Below, one piece after another: positions 47,111-56,836 of a DNA stretch of 64,000 nucleotides (its first letter is position 1; every line of letters begins with the position of its first letter). The notes under the pieces were generated by a model. That model searched no databases, had not been told where the DNA came from, and was given only the letters and a program-made list of their open reading frames with translations. The DNA is from Parerythrobacter lacustris (lineage in GTDB: Bacteria; Pseudomonadota; Alphaproteobacteria; Sphingomonadales; Sphingomonadaceae): the NCBI RefSeq assembly GCF_024626475.1, contig NZ_JANKHH010000001.1, forward strand, positions 456,281 to 520,280. Direction: 5' to 3'. The position numbers and the translations under genes were made by a program.

Positions 47111-48499
47111 ATGCGGTTTGGGGGAAAAGCCTTCGTCCTAGGCGCTCTGCCATTGCTGGCAGGGCTGGCCTTGCTCGCCGGTGGGGGATCGAGCGCCGAC
47201 GCGCAAGCGAACGGGGCGCGGATCGAAGGCGTTGCCTCATGCGCGGGATCGACCTGCCACGGCCGCGCCGAGGGCAATGGCGACGCCGTCCGGCAAGACG
47301 AGATCGCCACCTGGCAGGAGCCATCCTCGGCCAGCGGGGCGCACAGCCGCGCCTATGCGGTGCTCTCCAGCCCGCGCGGCAGGCAGATCATTGCCAGCCT
47401 GACGAGTTCGGGCAACTACAAGGAATCGGACTGCCTCGGCTGCCATACGACCTACAAGCCCGAAGTCGCCAAGGGCGCGCGCTACCAGGAATCGGACGGG
47501 GTCGGCTGCGAGAGCTGCCACGGCCCGGCCTCGGGCTGGCTCGCCTCGCACTATGTGCTGAGCGACGGCGACAATTCGCGCGTCACACATGCCTCGAACG
47601 TCGCGCGCGGGATGACCGATCTCACCAAGCCGCGGGTGCGCGCCAATGTCTGCCTCGACTGCCACTACGGCAGCGAGAAGACCGGCCAGTTCGTGACCCA
47701 TGCGATGATGGCTGCAGGCCATCCGCGGGTGACTTTCGAGCTCGACCTGTTTTCCGCGCTCCAGCAGCATCATGATGAGGACGCCGACTACACCGGCAAG
47801 CGCATGAAGCCGGCGACCGACAGCGTGCGCCTCTGGGCAGTCGGTCAGGCCGAAGCCGTTGCGCGCTCGACCGAGCTGTTTGCCGGTCCGCGCGGAGCGA
47901 AGGGCGTCTTTCCGCAATATTATTTCTACGACTGCCACAGCTGCCACCGAACGATCACCGATGCCGAGCAGCGGCGGCTGACCTTCGAAACCAACCCGGG
48001 CCGCCCGATCGAGTTCGGGCAGGCCCCGTTCAACGACGAGAACATCATCATGCTGTCCTCGGTCGCGCGGGCGCTTGCCTCAGGCCAGGCCGCGTCGTTC
48101 GATTCGGCGAGCAAGGCGTTCCACGCCGCGATGGGCGAAGGGCGGGCGGAAGCGCAGGCGGCGGCGCTACGGCTCAACCGCGAAGCCAACGCCCTGGCCG
48201 GTGCGCTCGACCGGGATTTCGACGGCAACGATGCCTTCACGGTGATCCAGAAGATTTCCGACACCGCGACCGCGCCGCGCTTCACCGACTACACCGGTTC
48301 TTCGCAAGCGGTGATGGCGGTCGATACGCTGCTCAACGCGCTGGTGCGCGATGGCCGGATCACCACCGGTGCGGCGGCGAGCATCCGGGCGGATATCAAT
48401 GTCGCCTATGGCGCGGTGCGCAGCCCCGAGAGCTACAAGCCGGTCCAGTTCCGCGCCGCCCTCGCCCGGGCAACCGGCGCGATCGGAAGGCTGCGGTAG
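47111..48499 (+). CDS. Pentaheme cytochrome c, cytochrome c554-like
   Basis: Periplasmic multiheme cytochrome of 462 residues. After a signal peptide (LGALPLLAGLALLAGGGSSA) come five heme-attachment motifs: an atypical CX4CH (CAGSTCH) and four CXXCH (CLGCH, CESCH, CLDCH, CHSCH). Order and spacing resemble the cytochrome c554 family of multiheme electron carriers. The C-terminal 180 residues are helical and heme-free. The ATG at 47111 is preceded by GGGGGGTATG. The 272-base gap before it shows no clear promoter. First gene of a plus-strand cytochrome/outer-membrane operon; likely shuttles electrons in the periplasm. Its redox partner is inferred. Confidence 0.88.
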   Translation: MRFGGKAFVLGALPLLAGLALLAGGGSSADAQANGARIEGVASCAGSTCHGRAEGNGDAVRQDEIATWQEPSSASGAHSRAYAVLSSPRGRQIIASLTSSGNYKESDCLGCHTTYKPEVAKGARYQESDGVGCESCHGPASGWLASHYVLSDGDNSRVTHASNVARGMTDLTKPRVRANVCLDCHYGSEKTGQFVTHAMMAAGHPRVTFELDLFSALQQHHDEDADYTGKRMKPATDSVRLWAVGQAEAVARSTELFAGPRGAKGVFPQYYFYDCHSCHRTITDAEQRRLTFETNPGRPIEFGQAPFNDENIIMLSSVARALASGQAASFDSASKAFHAAMGEGRAEAQAAALRLNREANALAGALDRDFDGNDAFTVIQKISDTATAPRFTDYTGSSQAVMAVDTLLNALVRDGRITTGAAASIRADINVAYGAVRSPESYKPVQFRAALARATGAIGRLR

Positions 48500-48500
48500 C

Positions 48501-50480
48501 ATGCGGCGTTCGGGCAGGATCTGGTGCCTTTCGGCCTCGCTCGCTCTGGCCCTGTCGGGCTGTGGCGGAGGCGGCGGAAGCAACCCGAGCCCGATCGGCG
48601 GAACCCCGGCGCCGTCACCGACCCCGCCGCCCAGCGGGCGATTGTTCGCCGACCCCGCGCTCGAATCGCTGACCACGGGGGATGTGCAGCGCATCATTGC
48701 ACAAGCGGCGGGGGAGGCTCAGGCGCGGAACCTGCCATCGACCATCGCGGTGACCGACCGGGTGGGCAATGTGCTCGCGGTGTTCCGCATGAACGGCGCG
48801 CCGCAGACCACGCGGATCAGCACACGCCAGATCGGCGGGCTGGCGACCGCGGCCGAAACGGTCGGACTGCAAGGCACCGATGTTCCGGCATCCGCCGCCG
48901 CCATCGCCAAAGCTATAACCGGCGCCTATCTGTCGAGCGGCGGCAATGCCTTCTCCAGCCGCACCGCGAGCCAGATCGTGCAGGAGCATTTCCCGCCCGC
49001 GCCCAACACCGTCGGGCTGGAGAGCGGGCCGCTGTTCGGGGTGCAGTTCAGCCAGCTGCCCTGTTCCGACCTGTCGGAACGGTTCAATCCGGCGGGCGGC
49101 ACCGGTGCGCTGATCGGTCCCAAGCGCTCGCCACTCGGCCTGTCGGCCGATCCGGGTGGTTTTCCGCTGTACAAGAACGGCGTTGTCGTCGGCGGAATCG
49201 GTGTCGTGGGTGATGGCGACTACGGCTTCGACCCGAATATCCTCGACATCGAGGTCAATGCCGAAGAGGCGATCGCGCTGGCCGGCATCCAGGGCTTCGC
49301 ACCGCCACCGGAAATCCTCGCCGACCGCATCCCGGTCGATGGCACGACCCTGCGGTTCAGCGACATGACGGTGGCCGATCTCAGCCCGCTGCAAGCCAAC
49401 TTCGGCGCGATCAACGGTTCGGCCGGCACGCTCATTCCGGTGACGGCGTACACCGACGGGACGATCCGCCCCGGTACCGCCTATGGCACCGAAGCCTCCG
49501 GTGTGCGGCGCACCACCGCCGCCGAGTTCGCCCTGCCCGATGCCTATGTGCTGACCAACGGGGCGGGCACCGGGCGCTATCCGATCCGCGGCGGGACCGA
49601 CGCGGCCTTGGTCGGCCAGCCGCTGACCGCCGCCGAGGCACGCGCGATCCTCGAGGAAGCCTTCACCGTGCTGTCGCGCGCGCGGGCGCAAATCCGTCGG
49701 CCGCTCGACAGCCGGATGCAGGCGACCATCAGCTTGGTCGATTCGCAAGGCGCGATCCTCGGCATCGTGCGTTCGCCCGACGGGCCGATGTTCGGCACCG
49801 ACGTGTCGTTGCAGAAGGCGCGCACGGCGACGTTCTTTTCCAATTCGGTCGCTGCCGCGCAGATGAGCGCCTTCGCGCCGAGCGCGCCCTATGTGCAGCG
49901 CGTGCGGACCTTCCTGGGCGATGCCAACGCGCTGACGGGGAACTTCGCCTTTGCCGACCGTTCGGGCGGGAACCTCGCGCGACCTTATTTCCCCGATGGG
50001 GAAGTGGCGCAATTGCCCGGGCCGCTTTCGGTCGAACAGTCTTCGAAATTCAGTCCCTTTGCGGTCGGGCTCCAGTCGGACCTGATCGAAGACAATGTCG
50101 TCCAACACGTCGTCCATATCGTCACCAACGGCGGTGCGGCGGACACCCCGCGCCGCTGCACCGGCATCCCGCAGAACAACCGGCTCGCCAACGGCATCCA
50201 GATTTTCCCCGGCTCGGTACCGATCTACCGCGGCAACACGCTGGTCGGCGGCATCGGCGTGTCGGGCGACGGGATCGATCAGGACGATATGGTCAGTTTC
50301 CTCGGGGCGCATAACGGAGGCCTGCGGGTCGGCGGTGTCGGTAACGCGCCCAACGCTATCCGGGCGGACCGGATCGTGGTCCAGCTCGGCAACAACCGGC
50401 AGGTTCGCCTGCGTTATGTCAGCTGCCCCTTCGCGCCGTTCCTCGACACGGCGCAGCAGAATGTGTGCGAGGGGCTGTAG
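48501..50480 (+). CDS. Lipoprotein with two GlcG/HbpS-like domains
   Basis: 659-residue lipoprotein: signal peptide with lipobox LSGC ending at Cys21, then a Gly/Pro/Ser-rich linker. Two GlcG/HbpS-type domains follow. Domain 1 has VQRIIAQAAGEAQARNLPST, AVTDRVGNVLAVFRMNG and FPLYKNGVVVGGIGVVGDG. Domain 2, from about residue 375, has ATISLVDSQGAILGIVRSPD and VPIYRGNTLVGGIGVSGDG. HbpS proteins of this family bind heme, so a heme-handling or redox-sensing role beside the cytochromes is plausible. It starts one base after the cytochrome stop and is followed directly by the barrel gene. Function is inference. Confidence 0.82.
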   Translation: MRRSGRIWCLSASLALALSGCGGGGGSNPSPIGGTPAPSPTPPPSGRLFADPALESLTTGDVQRIIAQAAGEAQARNLPSTIAVTDRVGNVLAVFRMNGAPQTTRISTRQIGGLATAAETVGLQGTDVPASAAAIAKAITGAYLSSGGNAFSSRTASQIVQEHFPPAPNTVGLESGPLFGVQFSQLPCSDLSERFNPAGGTGALIGPKRSPLGLSADPGGFPLYKNGVVVGGIGVVGDGDYGFDPNILDIEVNAEEAIALAGIQGFAPPPEILADRIPVDGTTLRFSDMTVADLSPLQANFGAINGSAGTLIPVTAYTDGTIRPGTAYGTEASGVRRTTAAEFALPDAYVLTNGAGTGRYPIRGGTDAALVGQPLTAAEARAILEEAFTVLSRARAQIRRPLDSRMQATISLVDSQGAILGIVRSPDGPMFGTDVSLQKARTATFFSNSVAAAQMSAFAPSAPYVQRVRTFLGDANALTGNFAFADRSGGNLARPYFPDGEVAQLPGPLSVEQSSKFSPFAVGLQSDLIEDNVVQHVVHIVTNGGAADTPRRCTGIPQNNRLANGIQIFPGSVPIYRGNTLVGGIGVSGDGIDQDDMVSFLGAHNGGLRVGGVGNAPNAIRADRIVVQLGNNRQVRLRYVSCPFAPFLDTAQQNVCEGL

Positions 50481-52619
50481 ATGCCGTCGCCGCTGATCCT
50501 GCCCCTGATCCTGCACGCGGCGGCCCCGCTGCCGCAGCCGGTGCCGGAGGTGGATCGGGCAGCTTCCCCGTTCGATGCCGCATTCGGCGATTTCGCCTTT
50601 GCGCCCGGAGTGGTGACCGCTGCGCGCGCGCAGGCCCGGCCGGTCAGTTTTGCGGAGGCGTTTGCGCCGTTCAGCCAGGTGCGGCCGGTGGTCGATGCGG
50701 GATATCTCGGCGCGCTGTCGCAGCCCGAGCCCGAGCGGCAGCGACCGGGCGGCGGCGAGCCGGAAGAAGAGGTCCAGGCCGAACCCGCTCAGCCCGCATT
50801 CGAGGTCGAGCCCTCCGCCCCGCCGCCGGTCGATACGCAGAACGAGCTGGAGGATCGGCGCCGCCCAGGCTTCAACAGCCGGTTGCCCGACCGGATCGAC
50901 CAGACCAACGAAGGCGCGTTCCGCGCGCCTCCGCCCGAGGCCTTCATCGAGGCTGACGGCATTCCGATTCCCGATCGCTGGCGGTTGTTGCAAACGCTCT
51001 GTCCGCCCAAGGACCAGCGCAACAACCCCGATGCTTACGGCATTTTCACTTCGCTGAAGTACAATTGCACCGCGAAGACCGATCCCTACGGGCAGAATGT
51101 GCTCAAGGGCGACCGCCCGCTGCCGCCGGGCAAGCGGCCCGGGTTTCTCAAGGGCGACGACTGGTTCTTCATCGTCAATGCGATCAGCGATACGGTGTTC
51201 GAACCGCGCACCTTCCCGATCCCTGTCGGTGTCCAGACCACGCAGGACCCCGACCGGCTCGATGTGTTCGGCAACGATTTCAGCCCGGTGCTGTCGCAAA
51301 GCTTCATTTTCGGCGCGGCGCTGCTCAAGGGCAACACCGCCTACAAACCGCCGACCGTCGAATATCGTGTCACCTTCGCCTACAACCTCAACTACGTCGA
51401 TGTGCCCGAACGGCGCGTGCTGTTCGTCGAGCCGTCCAAGCCATCGCACCGGTTCGACCAGTTCCTCGGGGTGCAGGAGGCCTTCGTCGACTATCACATC
51501 GGGCGCTACGACAACGACCGGTACGACTTTATTTCGGTGCGCGCGGGCATCCAGCCGTTCCAGGCCGATTTCCGCGGCTTCCTGTTCAACGACAGCCAGC
51601 TCGGCATCCGGCTGTTCGGCAATCGCGACAACAACCGCTTCCAGTTCAACCTCGGCGCGTTCTGGCGGCTGGAGAAAGACACCAACAGCGGGCTCAACAA
51701 TGTAACCCGCATGCCGCGCGACGATTTCCTGTTCATCGCCAACGCCTATCGCCAGGATTTCCTGATTCCCGCGCTGACCAGCCAGGTGACGCTCGCCTAC
51801 AACCGCAACCGCGAGGCGGACGATATCGAGATCGACGACAACGGCTTCCCGGTCCGCCCGGCGCTGCTCGGCAGCCTGCGCGGGCGCGAATACGATGTGT
51901 TCTATCTCGGCTACAACGCCGACGGCCGGCTCGGCCGGATCAACGTCACCGCCAGCGCCTATGCCGCGCTGGGAGAGGACCGCAACAGCTTCTTCACCGA
52001 TCGCCCGGCGGATATCGAGGCGTTCTTTGCCGCTGCCGAGCTGAGCTACGACAAGGACTGGATGCGATTCCGCCTGTCGGGCCTCTATCAGAGCGGTGAC
52101 AGCGACCCGTATGACGACAAGGAAACCGGGTTCGACGCGGTGTTCGAGAACCCGGTCTTCGCCGGGGCGGATACGTCCTACTGGATCCGCCAGACGATCC
52201 CCTTCGCGGGCGGCGGGCGGGTGATCAGCGTCAACGGGCGCAACGGCATCCTCAACACGCTGCGCAGTTCCAAGGAACAGGGGCAGTCGAACTTCAACAA
52301 CCCCGGCCTGATCCTGCTCGGCGCCGGGGCCGATTTCGATCTCACCCCCGAATTCCGCATCTCGGCCAATGCCAATCACCTGTGGTTCGAGAACACCGCG
52401 ACGATGGAGGCACTGCGCAACGAGGGCACGATCCCGAAGGATATCGGCTGGGACCTGTCCGCCGCCGCGATCTGGCGCCCGCATGCGAACCAGAACATCG
52501 TATTCCGCCTCTCGGCCGCCACGCTCCTTTCGGGTGACGGCTTCCGCGACCTGTTCGACAACCTGGGCAACGACGACAAGTTCTACTCGGTGCTCGCCAA
52601 TGTGATCCTGACCTACTGA
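50481..52619 (+). CDS. Large outer-membrane beta-barrel protein
   Basis: 712 residues. The N terminus is a short hydrophobic stretch (LILPLILHAAA) that may be a weak signal peptide, followed by a Pro/Glu-rich linker (about residues 75-120). From about residue 225 onward, alternating aromatic/hydrophobic strands run to a terminal Tyr (VLANVILTY), as in outer-membrane barrels inserted by Bam. Stretches such as YRVTFAYNLNYVDVPERRVL and FQFNLGAFWRLEKDTN fit. It has no TonB plug. It is immediately followed, with one base overlap, by a ten-heme cytochrome, a pairing like the porin-cytochrome conduits MtrAB or PioAB, though sequence similarity cannot be tested here. Confidence 0.8.
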   Translation: MPSPLILPLILHAAAPLPQPVPEVDRAASPFDAAFGDFAFAPGVVTAARAQARPVSFAEAFAPFSQVRPVVDAGYLGALSQPEPERQRPGGGEPEEEVQAEPAQPAFEVEPSAPPPVDTQNELEDRRRPGFNSRLPDRIDQTNEGAFRAPPPEAFIEADGIPIPDRWRLLQTLCPPKDQRNNPDAYGIFTSLKYNCTAKTDPYGQNVLKGDRPLPPGKRPGFLKGDDWFFIVNAISDTVFEPRTFPIPVGVQTTQDPDRLDVFGNDFSPVLSQSFIFGAALLKGNTAYKPPTVEYRVTFAYNLNYVDVPERRVLFVEPSKPSHRFDQFLGVQEAFVDYHIGRYDNDRYDFISVRAGIQPFQADFRGFLFNDSQLGIRLFGNRDNNRFQFNLGAFWRLEKDTNSGLNNVTRMPRDDFLFIANAYRQDFLIPALTSQVTLAYNRNREADDIEIDDNGFPVRPALLGSLRGREYDVFYLGYNADGRLGRINVTASAYAALGEDRNSFFTDRPADIEAFFAAAELSYDKDWMRFRLSGLYQSGDSDPYDDKETGFDAVFENPVFAGADTSYWIRQTIPFAGGGRVISVNGRNGILNTLRSSKEQGQSNFNNPGLILLGAGADFDLTPEFRISANANHLWFENTATMEALRNEGTIPKDIGWDLSAAAIWRPHANQNIVFRLSAATLLSGDGFRDLFDNLGNDDKFYSVLANVILTY

Positions 52620-55600
52620 TGCCCTTCCTGCGCCAAATGCTCTTCTGGATCGCCGCCGCCACGCTGGCCGGGGCGATGATCTTCGCCACCCAGGGCGAGG
52701 CCGCCGAAAAGGTGCGCAAGGTCGAGCGCGACTACAGCAAGATCTGGAAAGAACCCGCCCCGGTCCAGCAGCCGGGCAAGACCGAAGGCGAGCAACTGGC
52801 GGCGGTCGCGCGCAAATCCGACGGCTGCCTCAGCTGCCACGAAGGCAGCGATGTCCCGTCGATGCACGAAACCCCGGCGGTGCAGCTCGGCTGTGTCGAT
52901 TGCCACGGCGGCGATGCGTCGGTCACCGGCAATCCCAAGCTGCCTTATGACAGCGACCACAACTTCAAGCAGATGGAACTGGCGCACGTCCTTCCCGAAT
53001 ATCCGGACGACTGGCACGGCACTTCGGCCAACCCCAAGCGTAGCTACACCCTGCTCAACCGCGAAGCGCCCGAATTCATCCGGTTCGTGAACCCGAGCGA
53101 CTACCGCGTGGTGCGCGAGGCCTGCGGGGCCTGCCACATGCCGATCATCGAAGCGGGCGAACGTTCGATCATGGCGACCGGGGCGATGCTGTGGGGCGGT
53201 GCGGCTTACAACAACGGAATTCTGCCGTTCAAGAACTACATCGTGGGCGAAGCTTTCACGAGGGATGGGCAGCCGGCCAGGCTGCTCTCGCCCGGTGCCC
53301 CCCCGGGAACCCTGACCGAGAACCAGAAGGCGCGCGGCGCTCTGGAAGCGCTCTATCCGCTGCCGACCTGGCAGGTGGTTCCACCGGGCGACGTGTTCCG
53401 CGTGTTCGAGCGGGGCGGGCGGACGATCAACCCGGCCTTCCCCGAAATCGGCCTGCCCAACCCGACCGGCAGCATCCAGCGGCTGGAGGAACCGGGGCGG
53501 CCCGATCTCAAGCAGTCGAACCGCGGCATGGGCACCGGACTGCGCGTCGCGATCCCGGTGCTCAACATCCACAAGACCCGGCTCAACGATCCCTTCATGT
53601 GGTACATGGGCACCAACGACCAGCCGGGCGATTATCGCCATTCGGGCTGCGCCGCGTGCCACGTGGTCTATGCCAACGACCGCGAACCGCGCCACTCGCT
53701 GACCTATGCCCAATACGGGCGCGACGGCCAGTCGATCACGCAGGACCCGACGATCTGCAACAAGACCGAACCCAAGCATGATGATGGTGGTCATGGCGAG
53801 AAGGCCGGCCACGGCGATGCCGATCATGGCGGCAGCGATCACGCGACGGAGCCATCCGGCCACGGCGCGCTGAGGCAACCTGCGGGGGGCAAGTGCGCCT
53901 CGCCCGAAGCGATCGCCGAGGCGGCAGAGAAGGCCGACGACGATCCGGCGGGCAAGATTGCGCACCAGCGCGAAAAGGGCCATCCGCTCAAGCACGTGTT
54001 CACCCGGTCGATCCCGACCGCGCAGTGCATGAACTGCCACATGCACCAGCCGAACATCTTCCTCAATTCCTACCTCGGCTACACCATGTGGGACTACGAA
54101 TCCGACGCGCCCTTCATGTGGCCGAAGGAACAGAAATACCCCACAGCGGAGGAAGTGCGCGCGGTGACCGACCGCAATCCCGAAGGCGCAAGCCCCAAGG
54201 GCAATTGGGCGGACATCGATTTCCTGCGCAATGTCTATGACCTCAATCCGCAGCTGAAACACACCCAGTTCGCCGATTATCACGGCCACGGGTGGAACTT
54301 CCGCGCGATCTTCAAGCGCGATCGTGAGGGCAATCTGCTCGACAAGGATGACAACATCATCCCCCACGACGATCCGGAGAAATGGCGCAAGGAAGGCGAA
54401 GGCAAGTTCGTCGACGTGAAGACCAATCCGGGCAAGACGGTCCACATGATGGACATCCATGCCGAGAAGGGGATGCAATGCGCCGACTGCCACTTCGCGC
54501 AGGACAGCCACGGCAACGGGATGATATATGGCGAGGTCGCCAACGCGATCGAGATCGGGTGCAAGGACTGCCACGGCACGGCGGACGCCTATCCGACGCT
54601 GCGCACCAGCGGCCCGGCAGCTCCTCCCAAGGGGCACGATCTCTCGCTGTTGCGCAATCCGGACGGACAGCGGCGGTTCGAATGGGTGTGGGATGACAAC
54701 GGCCAGCGTGCGCTGGTGCAGCGCTCGATCATCGATCCGAAGCTGAGCTGGACGGTCAGCCTGACCAAGGACAGCGCCGATCCCGACAGTCCCTATTTCA
54801 ACGCCAAGTCCGCCCGCGCCAAGCTGGTCAGCGCAGACAGCGCAGGGGCCGAGGTGATGGAGTTCGGGCCCGATGTCCCGACCGACAAGCGCGCCCACCG
54901 CGACGAGAATATGGCGTGTTTCACCTGCCACCTGTCATGGACGACATCGTGCGGCGGCTGCCACCTGCCGATCGAGGCCAACTGGAAGACCAAGGACCAC
55001 CATTACGAGAACGGTTCCACCCGCAATTTCGCGACCTACAACCCGCAGGTCGCGCGCGACGAGATGTTCCAGCTCGGCAAGCACCAGACGACCAAGGGCA
55101 ACCAGATCGCGCCGGTCCGCTCGACCTCGGCGCTGGTGCTGAGCTCGACCAACATCAATCGCGAGCGGATCTATGTCCAGCAGCCGCCGATCTCATCGAG
55201 CGGCTACAGCTCGCAGGCTTTCGCGCCACATTTCCCGCATACGGTGCGCAAGACCGAGACCAAGAAATGCTCGGACTGCCATATCTCCGATCAGGGCGAC
55301 AACAATGCGATCATGGCGCAGACGCTGCTGCTCGGGACCAATTTCGTCAATTTCGTCGGGCTCAACGCGTGGACCGGCGAGGAACGCGGGTTCGAAGCGA
55401 TCCGGGTGACTGAGTGGGACGAACCGCAAGCGGTGCTCGGCTCCTACCTGCACAAATACGCCTATCCCGATTACTACAACCAGTTTGTCGATGAAAACGA
55501 CCGCGAGCTGAAGAACTGGGTGCGCGGCAAGACGTTCGACGAGAGCCTCTCGGGCGAAACCCAGGCCTTCGAGGAGTTCGCCAATGTCCACGAGGGGACG

Positions 55601-56836
55601 AGCGACCGGGTCGGTTGCCTGCAACTGCGCGGCGAATACATGTTCGTGGCCGAGGGCAAGGGCGGCTTCCGGGTCTACGATGTCGCCTCGATCGCCAACA
55701 AGGGCGTGAGCGAACGGATCATCACCGCGCCGTTCAGCTCGATGGGGCATGACACCCACGTGAAGAGCGCCAATGCAACCTGCATGGCGCTCGCCACCAA
55801 CCAGCCGATCAACCCGCTGCGCAACACCAAGGCGATGCAGGAAGCCAACCAGGAGCAGCCCTTCCTGCCGATCTACAACTACGCGGTGATCAGCGATAGC
55901 GAGGAGGGCATGATCCTCGTCAACGTCAACACCATGGCCGACGGCGAATTCCGCAACAACAAGCTGGAGCGGTTCGAATTCGCAAATGGCCAGACGGCGT
56001 GGAACGAGAACGGTGTGCTGACCGGGGCTCGCCATGTGCAGCTGGCCGGCGAAGTGGCCTATTTCTCCACCGACCGCGGTCTGGTGATGGTCGACCTCAA
56101 GGATCCGGCCAATCCGGTGGCCAAGCTGGTCGATCTGCCCGGGGCGAAGTCTTCGGCGATCCAGTTCCGCTATCTGTGGGTGGCCGATGGCAGCGGCCTC
56201 AAGCTGTTCGATGTCACCGACCTGCGCAACCCCGTGCCGGTGCCGCGGGGGAACATCGCCATCCCGGGCGCGCAGCGGCTCTACCTCGCGCGGACCTATG
56301 CCTATGTCGCCGCGAAATCGAACGGGCTGGTGATCGTTGACATGACCCGGCCCGAAGCCCCTGCGATCTATCGCAAGGTCCAGCCCGACGGGCAGCCCTA
56401 CGACAGCACGCTCGGCGGCAGGTTGATCGATACCGAGGACGTGATCGTCGCCTCGACCAATGCGTCGCAGTTCGCCTATGTTGCGGACGGGCGCGGCGGG
56501 ATGAAGGTGCTGCAACTGACCAGCCCGGACAGCCAGCCCAATTTCTACGGCTTCAGCCCGGCGCCGATGCCAGAGCTCATCGCCTGGGCGCGCACCAAGT
56601 CGCCCGCGATCGCGATGAGCAAGGGCCTCGACCGTGACCGTGCGGTGGACGAGACCGGCGGCCAGATGGCAGTGTTCGGCCGGCTGGGTTCACGCCCGTT
56701 CAACCGCGAGGAAATGGAAAAGCTGTTCAAGCGCGGCGAGGCGTGGACCGTCTCCGACGAGGTCGACATGCGCGGCTGGGTGGGCAAGGGCGGCAAATAC
56801 CTGCGCGCCGATGCGAAGGGTTCGGTGGAGTATTGA
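52619..56836 (+). CDS. Decaheme cytochrome c with C-terminal LVIVD-type beta-propeller
   Basis: 1405 residues. A signal peptide (LFWIAAATLAGAMIFATQG, cleavage near residue 28) is followed by ten CXXCH motifs at about residues 69, 91, 169, 343, 469, 619, 647, 766, 777 and 883. A histidine-rich insert (about residues 386-416) may bind metal. From about residue 985 the sequence turns into beta-propeller repeats of the LVIVD kind (GGFRVYDVASIA, GLVMVDLKDPANPVAKL, GLKLFDVTDLRNPV, GLVIVDMTRPEAPAIY). The propeller could dock to the barrel or face outside. Last gene of the plus operon. I do not know a characterised protein with this combination; role in electron transfer is inferred from the hemes. 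Confidence 0.88.
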   Translation: MPFLRQMLFWIAAATLAGAMIFATQGEAAEKVRKVERDYSKIWKEPAPVQQPGKTEGEQLAAVARKSDGCLSCHEGSDVPSMHETPAVQLGCVDCHGGDASVTGNPKLPYDSDHNFKQMELAHVLPEYPDDWHGTSANPKRSYTLLNREAPEFIRFVNPSDYRVVREACGACHMPIIEAGERSIMATGAMLWGGAAYNNGILPFKNYIVGEAFTRDGQPARLLSPGAPPGTLTENQKARGALEALYPLPTWQVVPPGDVFRVFERGGRTINPAFPEIGLPNPTGSIQRLEEPGRPDLKQSNRGMGTGLRVAIPVLNIHKTRLNDPFMWYMGTNDQPGDYRHSGCAACHVVYANDREPRHSLTYAQYGRDGQSITQDPTICNKTEPKHDDGGHGEKAGHGDADHGGSDHATEPSGHGALRQPAGGKCASPEAIAEAAEKADDDPAGKIAHQREKGHPLKHVFTRSIPTAQCMNCHMHQPNIFLNSYLGYTMWDYESDAPFMWPKEQKYPTAEEVRAVTDRNPEGASPKGNWADIDFLRNVYDLNPQLKHTQFADYHGHGWNFRAIFKRDREGNLLDKDDNIIPHDDPEKWRKEGEGKFVDVKTNPGKTVHMMDIHAEKGMQCADCHFAQDSHGNGMIYGEVANAIEIGCKDCHGTADAYPTLRTSGPAAPPKGHDLSLLRNPDGQRRFEWVWDDNGQRALVQRSIIDPKLSWTVSLTKDSADPDSPYFNAKSARAKLVSADSAGAEVMEFGPDVPTDKRAHRDENMACFTCHLSWTTSCGGCHLPIEANWKTKDHHYENGSTRNFATYNPQVARDEMFQLGKHQTTKGNQIAPVRSTSALVLSSTNINRERIYVQQPPISSSGYSSQAFAPHFPHTVRKTETKKCSDCHISDQGDNNAIMAQTLLLGTNFVNFVGLNAWTGEERGFEAIRVTEWDEPQAVLGSYLHKYAYPDYYNQFVDENDRELKNWVRGKTFDESLSGETQAFEEFANVHEGTSDRVGCLQLRGEYMFVAEGKGGFRVYDVASIANKGVSERIITAPFSSMGHDTHVKSANATCMALATNQPINPLRNTKAMQEANQEQPFLPIYNYAVISDSEEGMILVNVNTMADGEFRNNKLERFEFANGQTAWNENGVLTGARHVQLAGEVAYFSTDRGLVMVDLKDPANPVAKLVDLPGAKSSAIQFRYLWVADGSGLKLFDVTDLRNPVPVPRGNIAIPGAQRLYLARTYAYVAAKSNGLVIVDMTRPEAPAIYRKVQPDGQPYDSTLGGRLIDTEDVIVASTNASQFAYVADGRGGMKVLQLTSPDSQPNFYGFSPAPMPELIAWARTKSPAIAMSKGLDRDRAVDETGGQMAVFGRLGSRPFNREEMEKLFKRGEAWTVSDEVDMRGWVGKGGKYLRADAKGSVEY

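Noticed and set aside
48615-52484. Minus-strand open frame of 1289 codons
   Set aside because: It lies antisense to the GlcG/HbpS lipoprotein and barrel genes, both with strong domain evidence. Such frames are common in GC-rich DNA where third-position G/C removes stops on the opposite strand; its composition is Arg/Gly/Asp-rich with no domain.
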